Source: Solirubrobacteraceae bacterium (GTDB lineage Bacteria; Actinomycetota; Thermoleophilia; Solirubrobacterales; Solirubrobacteraceae). From it: a stretch of DNA of 10,804 nucleotides. The notes beneath the pieces are model-generated. The model had not been told where the DNA came from. It searched no databases and saw only the letters and a list, made by a program, of their open reading frames with translations. Of this stretch, positions 6,177-10,804 are shown one piece after another. Each line of letters starts with the position of its first letter. Position 1 is the first letter of the stretch. A program made the position numbers and the translations under genes. Location of the stretch: contig JAICUS010000161.1 of the NCBI GenBank assembly GCA_025935735.1, positions 1-10,804 on the forward strand, read 5' to 3'.

Positions 6177-7220
6177 CTACGCCTTCCAGCCCGACCAGGG
6201 GGCGTTGCCGTCCTCGAGCAGCGCGGGCTCGTCGGCGAAGATGCGCTCGGTGGCCGTCGCGCCGTCGGGCATCGGCGACTTCAGCGCCTCCTCGACCGCG
6301 GCGTCGATCTCCGCCTTGACCTCCTGGCGCAGCGCGGCGACATCGGTGCCGAGCGCCTCGACGCGCTTGCTCTGGCGGTCGATCGGGTCCTTCTCGCGCC
6401 ACTCCTGCACCTTCTCGGTGGGTACGTACTTCATGTCGTCGTGGGCGGCGTGGCCGTGCATGCGCATGGTCACGGCCTCGATCAGCGTCGGGCCGTCGCC
6501 GGCCACGGCGCGCTCGCGGGCCAGCCGGACGGCCTCGAAGACGGCCTCGGGGTCGTTGCCGTCGACGGTCACGCCCGGGAAGCCGTAGGCCGCCGCGCGC
6601 TCCACGGGGTCGACCGCGAACTGCTGGTCGAGCGGCGTCGAGTAGGCGTACTGGTTGTTCTCGAGGATGAAGATCACCGGCAGCCGCTGCACGCCGGCCC
6701 AGTTCATCGCCTCGTGGAAGTCGCCGCGCGAGGTCGAGCCGTCGCCGAACCAGGTCAGCGAGGCGCGCTTCTCGCCGCGCAGCTTGAACGCCATCGCCAT
6801 CCCGGTGGCGATCAGCATCATGTCGGGGAGCATCGAGACCATGCCGACGCAGCCCTTCGTGCGGTCGCCGAAGTGCACGTTGCCGTCGCGCCCGCGGGTG
6901 ATGCCGTCCTCGCGGCCCATGTACTGGGCGAAGATCCGCCGCGGCTCGACGCCGCGGATGATGTGCGCCGCCAGGTCGCGGTGCAGGATGCACAGCCGGT
7001 CCTCGGCGGCCATGGCCCAGGCGGCCCCGGCCGACACGGCCTCCTGGCCGAAGCCGTCGTAGAAGCTGCCCGGCACCTTGCCCTGCCGGTACAGGGTCAT
7101 CGCCCGCTCTTCGATGCCGCGCATCATCAGCATCGCCCGGAGCAGGCCGACCCGATCCTCGCTGTTCAGGTGCTGGGATACGTCAGCCGGTAAGGCCGAC
7201 CTGGCCGTTTCGGTCGCCAT
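6177..7220 (-). CDS. 2-oxoacid dehydrogenase E1 component, alpha subunit
   Basis: Alpha chain of the thiamine-diphosphate E1, first gene of the dehydrogenase operon. The 347 residues include the YDGFGQEAVSAG block (54-64), HRDLAAHIIRG (80-90) and the cofactor-binding signature from GDG (159-161) to NN (188-189). The loop equivalent to the regulated phosphorylation loop of mitochondrial E1 reads HGHAAHDD (255-262). The two positions usually serine in the GHSxSD form are Ala and His here, which I recall from a bacterial subgroup of TPP-dependent dehydrogenases. The start is ATG at 7220-7218, preceded by AAAGGTGAG eight bases upstream. The gene is divergent from a membrane-protein gene across 151 bp. 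Substrate choice (pyruvate, branched-chain or acetoin-like) is unresolved. E3 must be encoded elsewhere. Confidence 0.94.
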   Translation of the reverse strand: MATETARSALPADVSQHLNSEDRVGLLRAMLMMRGIEERAMTLYRQGKVPGSFYDGFGQEAVSAGAAWAMAAEDRLCILHRDLAAHIIRGVEPRRIFAQYMGREDGITRGRDGNVHFGDRTKGCVGMVSMLPDMMLIATGMAMAFKLRGEKRASLTWFGDGSTSRGDFHEAMNWAGVQRLPVIFILENNQYAYSTPLDQQFAVDPVERAAAYGFPGVTVDGNDPEAVFEAVRLARERAVAGDGPTLIEAVTMRMHGHAAHDDMKYVPTEKVQEWREKDPIDRQSKRVEALGTDVAALRQEVKAEIDAAVEEALKSPMPDGATATERIFADEPALLEDGNAPWSGWKA

Positions 7221-7244
7221 CTGGCGTGCTCACCTTTCGGTCGC
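7208..7244. repeat. 10-bp direct repeat flanking the E1-alpha start codon
   Basis: TTTCGGTCGC occurs at 7208-7217 and again at 7235-7244, period 27. On the minus strand (GCGACCGAAA) one copy runs into the ribosome-binding site and the other encodes residues 2-5 of E1-alpha. It may be a small tandem duplication or chance. Confidence 0.45.
7229..7237 (-). promoter_or_regulatory. Strong ribosome-binding site of the E1-alpha gene
   Basis: AAAGGTGAG on the minus strand, eight bases before the ATG at 7220, is the clearest Shine-Dalgarno match on this strand. It fixes the start of the dehydrogenase operon's first gene. Confidence 0.7.
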
Positions 7245-7335
7245 TGTCGATGCGCCGCCCGGGATCGCCGGGAGTGCGCTCGCCCCAGGTCGCGGGATCT
7301 CCGCTTCTCCTCCCAGGGTTTTGACGGTCCAGATG

Positions 7336-7360
7336 AGCCTACGACATGGGGGGTTAGGCT
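7336..7360. promoter_or_regulatory. Divergent promoter region: AGCCTA-N13-TAGGCT inverted repeat
   Basis: AGCCTA (7336-7341) and TAGGCT (7355-7360) form a perfect 6-bp inverted repeat with a 13-bp spacer. Read outward, each arm is TAGGCT on its own strand, the same hexamer as the putative lipB -10 box. They could be two face-to-face -10 elements, one for the E1-alpha operon (leader of about 110 nt) and one for the membrane-protein gene (leader of about 5 nt). Alternatively they are the half-sites of a dimeric repressor. No good -35 is visible on either side: the best for the minus strand is GTCAAG at 17-bp spacing, matching two of six positions. The rest of 7221-7371 shows nothing else I can name. 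Confidence 0.4.
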
Positions 7361-7371
7361 TGACGCTGACG

Positions 7372-7950
7372 ATGGTCGAGTCCGTCTTCTGGCCCCGTCT
7401 GCGCTGGCGGATGCGGGGCGCGTGGCAGTGGCCGGCGTTCGTGGCGTTGACGGCCGCGGACGCCGTGCTGATCGCGCGGCTGCCGTTCCGGGGCGACGGG
7501 GCGGACGCGCTGGGCGCCGTGCTGCTGGCCGGCTTCTTCAACCTGCTCGTCGTGGGCGTGGCGGCGCCGCTGTGCGGCCTGGCGGTGCGGCGCCTGCGCC
7601 CGGACCTGCCGTCCGTGATCGCCCGCGACTACGCCGGCACGGCGCTGCTGGCGCTCGTGACCTGCGCGCTGGTGGCCGGTGGCCTGGCGCACCGCTCGAG
7701 CGTCGTGGAGGAGAACGCGGACCGCGCGGCGATGATGATGGGCGTGCACGACTACGTGCTCTCCCAGGCGCCCGCGTTCGCGGGCGGCCTGCGCTCGCCG
7801 GACATCGTCCAGCTCGAGCAGGACCGCTACCGCGCCTGCGTCTACGGCGCGGACCGGCTGCCGCTGTGCCTGTTCGTCAACACCGACCAGCGGCCGGCGG
7901 GCATCCGCCGCGACCCGTCGCGCGAGCCCAACACGGGCCTCGGCCAGTAG
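7372..7950 (+). CDS. Small membrane protein with three predicted helices and an extracytoplasmic tail, function unknown
   Basis: 192 residues. Hydrophobic segments lie at about 21-37, 46-72 and 87-106, followed by a polar tail (107-192). With the Arg-rich N-terminus (RLRWRMR, 9-15) inside, the tail would lie outside the cytoplasm. The tail contains DRYRACVYGADRLPLCLFVNTDQ with two cysteines (Cys156, Cys166) that could form a disulfide, and ends DPSREPNTGLGQ. I recall similar RYR-x-CV...CLFV-N/D and DPSREPN tails in uncharacterised Solirubrobacterales proteins, but could not check this. The start ATG at 7372 is chosen because hydrophobic coding character begins here. An in-frame ATG at 7333 and a TTG at 7360 are alternatives, and no ribosome-binding site is clear. 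It ends 42 nt before the sigma factor gene. It is not recognisable as an anti-sigma factor. Confidence 0.75.
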   Translation: MVESVFWPRLRWRMRGAWQWPAFVALTAADAVLIARLPFRGDGADALGAVLLAGFFNLLVVGVAAPLCGLAVRRLRPDLPSVIARDYAGTALLALVTCALVAGGLAHRSSVVEENADRAAMMMGVHDYVLSQAPAFAGGLRSPDIVQLEQDRYRACVYGADRLPLCLFVNTDQRPAGIRRDPSREPNTGLGQ

Positions 7951-7992
7951 CCGCCGCGATGAGAAGCGCGCGCGCCGCCGGTCTGAGCAGCG

Positions 7993-9006
7993 ATGGACCC
8001 CGACGAGACCACCTTCTCCGCCCTCTTCGCACGCCACCGCCGCGAGCTCCAGGCGCACTGCTACCGCATGGTCGGGTCGTTCGAGGACTCCGAGGACCTC
8101 GTGCAGGAGACGTTCGCGCGCGCCTGGCGGGCGCGGGCGCGCTTCCGGCGCGAGGGCCGGTGGTCGTTCCGTGCGTGGCTGTACCGGATCGCGACGAACG
8201 CCTGCCTCGACCACCTGGCGCGGCGCGCGCCGAGGGTGCTGCCCACGGACGTCGCGCCGGCCGCCGATCCCGAGGCCGACGTGCCGCCGGTCGCGTCAGA
8301 CGTCCCCTGGCTGGACCCGTACCCGGATCGACTGACCGACCCGCACGAGGCCGCCGTGGCGCGGGAGACGCTGGAGATCGCGTTCGTCGCGGCGATCCAG
8401 CACCTGCCGGCGCGCCAGCGGGCGGCGCTGATCCTGCGTGACGCGGCCGGGTTCTCCGCCCGCGAGACGGCGGCGGTGCTCGGCACCAGCGTGCCCGCGG
8501 CGAACAGCGCGCAGCAGCGCGCGCGCACCGCGCTGCGGGACCGCCTTCCGGCGCGCCGGGCCGAGTGGTCCCGCGCGCCCGACGCGACCGCGCAGGAGCG
8601 CGAGGTCGCGCGGCGCTATCTGGAGGCGCTCGAGCGCCGGGACTTCGGGGCGCTCGCGGCGCTCGTGCGTGAGGACGCCCGGTTCTCGTTCCCGCCCCGG
8701 GCGGTCTGGTACGACGGCCTGGACGCGTTCCGCCGCGCCGGCGACAAGCACGCCGCGCCCGGGGAGCACCTGCTCGTGCCCGCCGCCGCCAACCTGCAGC
8801 CCGCGGTGGCGCTCTACCTGCGCGCGCCGGGCGCCCGGCGCCACCGTCCGCTCGCACTCGCGGTGGTGCGGGTCCAGGAGCGACGGGTCGTCGAGGTCAT
8901 CCACTGGGACCGCCCGGAACTGTTCGCGGCCTTCGGCCTGCCGATGAGTTTTGCGCCGCCGCACCGTTCCAACGAGGACGACGTCACCGCGAAGGAGGGC
9001 CGATGA
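7993..9006 (+). CDS. ECF sigma factor with C-terminal SnoaL-like domain (TIGR02960/SigG-like)
   Basis: Extracytoplasmic-function sigma factor that would direct RNA polymerase to a small regulon. In its 337 residues, region 2 spans about 8-80 (CYRMVGSFEDSEDLVQETF, WLYRIATNACLD). A linker with DVPWLDPYPD (103-112) is typical of the TIGR02960 group containing mycobacterial SigG. Region 4 spans about 125-185 (LPARQRAALILRD, then a helix-turn-helix with SVPAANSAQQRAR). A SnoaL-like NTF2-fold domain spans about 200-315 (VARRYLEALERRDFGALAALV, PPRAVWYDGLDAF, HWDRPELFAAFGLP). In related groups the fused domain modulates activity in place of a separate anti-sigma factor. The start is ATG at 7993 with a weak ribosome-binding site. 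The stop overlaps the DUF899 start as ATGA. No known anti-sigma gene is adjacent. Confidence 0.92.
   Translation: MDPDETTFSALFARHRRELQAHCYRMVGSFEDSEDLVQETFARAWRARARFRREGRWSFRAWLYRIATNACLDHLARRAPRVLPTDVAPAADPEADVPPVASDVPWLDPYPDRLTDPHEAAVARETLEIAFVAAIQHLPARQRAALILRDAAGFSARETAAVLGTSVPAANSAQQRARTALRDRLPARRAEWSRAPDATAQEREVARRYLEALERRDFGALAALVREDARFSFPPRAVWYDGLDAFRRAGDKHAAPGEHLLVPAAANLQPAVALYLRAPGARRHRPLALAVVRVQERRVVEVIHWDRPELFAAFGLPMSFAPPHRSNEDDVTAKEGR
8992..8998 (+). promoter_or_regulatory. Strong ribosome-binding site of the DUF899 gene
   Basis: AAGGAGG within the last codons of the sigma factor gene, four bases before the ATG at 9003. With the ATGA overlap it indicates coupled translation of the two genes. 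Confidence 0.75.
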
Positions 9007-9698
9007 AGGTCGGGACAGAACAGGAATGGCAGCAGGCCCGCAAGGCGCTGCTGACCGCCGAGCGCGAGCTCGAGGCGCAGGAGGAGCAGGTCGAGGAGCA
9101 GCGGCGGCAGTTGCCGTGGGTGCCCGTCGAGAAGGCGTACACGCTCGCGACCGAGGACGGCCCGCGGACGCTGCCCGAGCTGTTCGACGGGCGCTCGCGC
9201 CTGCTCATCTACCACCTGATGTTCGGAGAGGACTGGGACGTGGCGTGCCCCGGCTGCAGCTCGCTCGCCGACGGGTTGAGCGGGACGGTCACTCACGTCA
9301 ATGACCGCGATGTGACCCTGCTGTGCGTGTCGCAGGCTCCGCTCGAGAAGCTGGCCGCGTACAAGGCTCCGCGCGGGTGGACGGTGCCGTGGGTCTCCGG
9401 CCACGGCAGCGACTTCCTGTACGACTACGGCTTCGCGTTCCGCCGGGAGGAGATGTCGGGCATCGTGCGCGACGAGTTCGACATGGGGCAGCTGCTGCGC
9501 GAGGCGCCGCAGTGGCTGCGCGACTACCGCGAGGAGGTGGGGGCGCCCGACCTCGAGTCCGCCGTCTCCGTCAGCGCGGGGTGGAGCGTGTTCGCGCTGC
9601 GTGACGGCGCCGTCTACAACACCTACCGCGTGTATCCCCACTCGCGCCTCATCACGCCGCTGTTCTCCGGCATGCTCGGCCTGCTGCCCGGCCGGTAG
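9003..9698 (+). CDS. DUF899 family thioredoxin-like protein
   Basis: 231 residues, probably cytosolic. An N-terminal acidic helical stretch (8-35, coiled-coil-like, AERELEAQEEQVEEQRRQ) is followed by LPWVPVEKAY (37-46). The thioredoxin-like core contains LLIYHLMFG (67-75) and a CPGC pair (Cys82, Cys85) at the position of the active-site loop. Further motifs are VTLLCVSQAPLEKL (104-117) and GWTVPWVSGHGSDFLYDYGF. This is the layout of DUF899, whose biochemical role is not established. A redox or peroxiredoxin-like role is inference from the fold and the CxxC. It overlaps the sigma factor gene by 4 nt and so is the likely partner or target of that regulator. The last 25 residues (from about 207, TYRVYPHSRLITPLF onward) differ from the C-terminus I expect and lie wholly in the overlap with livM. 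Confidence 0.88.
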   Translation: MKVGTEQEWQQARKALLTAERELEAQEEQVEEQRRQLPWVPVEKAYTLATEDGPRTLPELFDGRSRLLIYHLMFGEDWDVACPGCSSLADGLSGTVTHVNDRDVTLLCVSQAPLEKLAAYKAPRGWTVPWVSGHGSDFLYDYGFAFRREEMSGIVRDEFDMGQLLREAPQWLRDYREEVGAPDLESAVSVSAGWSVFALRDGAVYNTYRVYPHSRLITPLFSGMLGLLPGR

Positions 9699-10672
9699 CC
9701 GGCGCGCAGCAGCACCAGCAGGACCAGCAGCAGGCCGTAGAGCCCGTAGCTGAGCTCGCTGACGTCGATCACGCGGGGCAGCAGCCAGTAGTTGGCGAAC
9801 GTCAGCGCGAACGCGCCGGCGACGGCGCCCGGGATCGACCCGAGGCCGCCGACGACCACCATGCTCAGGATCAGGATCGAGAACGGGAACTCGAACTGGC
9901 CGGCGCTCACGATGTTGTCGAAGGACCCGAGGAAGACGCCCGCGATCCCGCCGAACGCCGCGCCGGTGCCGTAGGCCAGCAGCTTGGTCCTGACGATCGG
10001 GATGCCGAGCGACGCGGCCACCTGCTCGTCCTCGCGCAGGGCGGTCCAGGCGCGGCCGTGCCGGGAGTCGCGCAGCCGGATGCTGGCGGCGATCACCAGC
10101 GCGGCGAGCGCCAGCGCGAGCCAGTACCACGGCCGCAGGTCCAGCGCGGAGAACGCGGCGGGCTTGTCGATCGGCGTGATGCCCTTCGGGCCGGCCGTGA
10201 GCGGCTGGCCGGCGATCCGCAGCTCGTCGCCGTTGTGGGCGAGCTGGCCGATGATCTCGCCGAACGCCAGCGTCACCACCGCGATGTAGTCGCCGCGCAG
10301 CCGCAGCGTGGGCACGCCGATCGCCACGCCGGCGGCCGAGGTCAGCGCGACCGCGGCGATCAGCACGAGCACGAAGTTGACGTGGACGCCCGGCAGGTGC
10401 GCCGCGGCCCCGCCGACGAGGAGATGCCAGCCGCGGCCGTGGTTGACGCCCGCGATGAAGGTCGAGCCGAGCCAGCCGATCGTGTATGCGCCGATCGCGT
10501 AGAACGCCACGTAGCCGAGGTCGAGCAGGCCGGCGAAGCCGACGATCACGTTGAGGCCGAGCGCCATCACGGCGTAGGCGAGCGCGAGCGTGGAGTCGCC
10601 GAGGAAGCCGCTGGCCGGGGGGAAGGCCAGCGGCAGCAGCGCCGCGGGGAGGAGGACGGACGCCGCTCTCAT
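9623..10672 (-). CDS. livM: Branched-chain amino acid ABC transporter permease, LivM type
   Basis: Integral membrane subunit of a high-affinity branched-chain amino acid (or related amide/urea) importer. The 349-residue reading starts at ATG 10672-10670 (MRAASVLLPAALLPLAF). Family marks are ALGLNVIVGFAGLLDLGYVAFYAIGAY (37-63), the GVPTLRLRGDYIAVVTLAFGEI block (119-140) and the EAA-like cytoplasmic loop GRAWTALREDEQVAASLGIP (206-225). The conserved GGIAGVFLGS (241-250) and VVVGGLGSIPGAVAGA (272-287) follow. The normal body ends near LLR323. The next 25 residues, about 325-349, are polar, look unlike LivM, and lie entirely in the antisense overlap with the DUF899 gene. The start overlaps the CGNR gene stop (ATGA). 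No livG or livF follows. The frame is also open upstream to 10792, but there the real gene is the CGNR protein in another frame. Confidence 0.9.
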   Translation of the reverse strand: MRAASVLLPAALLPLAFPPASGFLGDSTLALAYAVMALGLNVIVGFAGLLDLGYVAFYAIGAYTIGWLGSTFIAGVNHGRGWHLLVGGAAAHLPGVHVNFVLVLIAAVALTSAAGVAIGVPTLRLRGDYIAVVTLAFGEIIGQLAHNGDELRIAGQPLTAGPKGITPIDKPAAFSALDLRPWYWLALALAALVIAASIRLRDSRHGRAWTALREDEQVAASLGIPIVRTKLLAYGTGAAFGGIAGVFLGSFDNIVSAGQFEFPFSILILSMVVVGGLGSIPGAVAGAFALTFANYWLLPRVIDVSELSYGLYGLLLVLLVLLRAGYRPGSRPSMPENSGVMRREWGYTR

Positions 10673-10804
10673 CCTCGGCGCCGGGCGTAGTAGGCCCGGT
10701 TCTTGGAGCGGTTGCCGCAGATCGACATCGCGCACCAGGCGGCGGAGCGGTTCTTCGAGCGGTCGTAGAACGCGTACTCGCAGTGCCGGCACGCCTTCAG
10801 GCGC
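10669..10804 (-). CDS. CGNR zinc-finger protein, C-terminal fragment (5' end cut by window edge)
   Basis: Only the last 44 residues are in the window, ending at TGA 10671-10669. They read RLKACRHCEYAFYD... followed by ...RSAAWCAMSICGNRSKNRA..., ending ARRRG. This is the CGNR zinc-finger motif with Cys pairs C-x2-C and C-x4-C, followed by the Cys-Gly-Asn-Arg signature and an Arg-rich tail. Proteins of this type usually carry an N-terminal ABATE domain (outside the window) and are thought to be DNA-binding, stress-related regulators. The frame is continuous to the window edge and overlaps the livM ATG by four bases. A regulator directly fused in translation to a lone permease gene is unusual. 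Confidence 0.85.
   Translation of the reverse strand, partial: RLKACRHCEYAFYDRSKNRSAAWCAMSICGNRSKNRAYYARRRG

Noticed and set aside
3922..6319. Long plus-strand frames opposite E2 and E1-beta
   Set aside because: Shadow frames of genes with clear lipoyl, TPP and acyltransferase motifs on the other strand.
7321..7350. TTGACG at 7321-7326 as a -35 box for the plus-strand gene
   Set aside because: The distance to TAGGCT at 7355 is 28 bp, and the nearer TACGAC gives only 13 bp; neither spacing is acceptable for a normal promoter.
8814..10130. Minus-strand open frame of 438 codons opposite the sigma and DUF899 genes
   Set aside because: Arg/Ala-rich, overlaps three recognised genes in the wrong frame and has no recognisable domain.
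10673..10792. N-terminal extension of livM by 40 codons
   Set aside because: The extension is Arg/Pro/Leu-rich and lies out of frame over the real CGNR zinc-finger sequence; LivM normally begins with its first hydrophobic segment, as at 10672.
1..10804. tRNA, rRNA, CRISPR array, IS element or riboswitch
   Set aside because: No repeat-spacer pattern, transposase motif, terminal inverted repeats or tRNA-like cloverleaf was seen on either strand by eye; almost all sequence is covered by genes. A covariance-model scan was not possible.

Overview
This is a gene-dense, very GC-rich bacterial window with strong G/C bias at third codon positions, several GTG starts and many overlapping genes. LLM-class (F420-type) oxidoreductase, ECF sigma factor with a C-terminal SnoaL-like domain, DUF899 and CGNR zinc-finger genes point to an actinobacterium. 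The small membrane protein at 7372-7950 resembles a family I remember from Thermoleophilia/Solirubrobacterales, so that class is my best guess (inference, moderate to low confidence). No rRNA, tRNA, CRISPR array or recognisable IS element was seen, and no stretch above 300 bp lacks a gene.

Left block, all on the minus strand. Reading in the direction of transcription, 7220->5207->3877 encodes the E1-alpha, E1-beta and E2 subunits of a 2-oxoacid dehydrogenase complex. An 80-bp gap follows, holding a small palindrome, a perfect 14-bp hairpin and a -10-like box. After it comes lipB - LLM oxidoreductase - lipA - rhomboid protease - D-Ala-D-Ala carboxypeptidase (cut by the left edge). LipB and LipA make the lipoyl cofactor carried by the E2 lipoyl domain, so enzyme and cofactor genes are adjacent. 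The E3 (lipoamide dehydrogenase) gene is not in the window. Junctions are tight: 4 nt, a 20-nt overlap, a TGATG overlap, 0 nt, 31 nt and 4 nt.

Middle, plus strand. A 151-bp divergent region (7221-7371) separates the dehydrogenase operon from a small three-helix membrane protein (7372-7950). An ECF sigma factor (7993-9006) with a SnoaL-like C-terminal domain follows. It is translationally coupled (ATGA overlap) to a DUF899 thioredoxin-like protein (9003-9698).

Right end, minus strand. A LivM-type branched-chain amino acid ABC permease (9623-10672) converges on the DUF899 gene and overlaps it by 76 bp. Its start overlaps the stop of a partial CGNR zinc-finger gene that runs off the right edge (10669->10804). 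No livG or livF follows livM, so this transporter locus looks rearranged or split.

Most genes belong to known families. The parts worth a second look are the sigma/DUF899 pair, the lipB-LLM-lipA arrangement in which the last two genes are in the same frame separated by one stop codon, the probably leaderless lipB promoter with a hairpin at its -35 region, and the odd livM ends.
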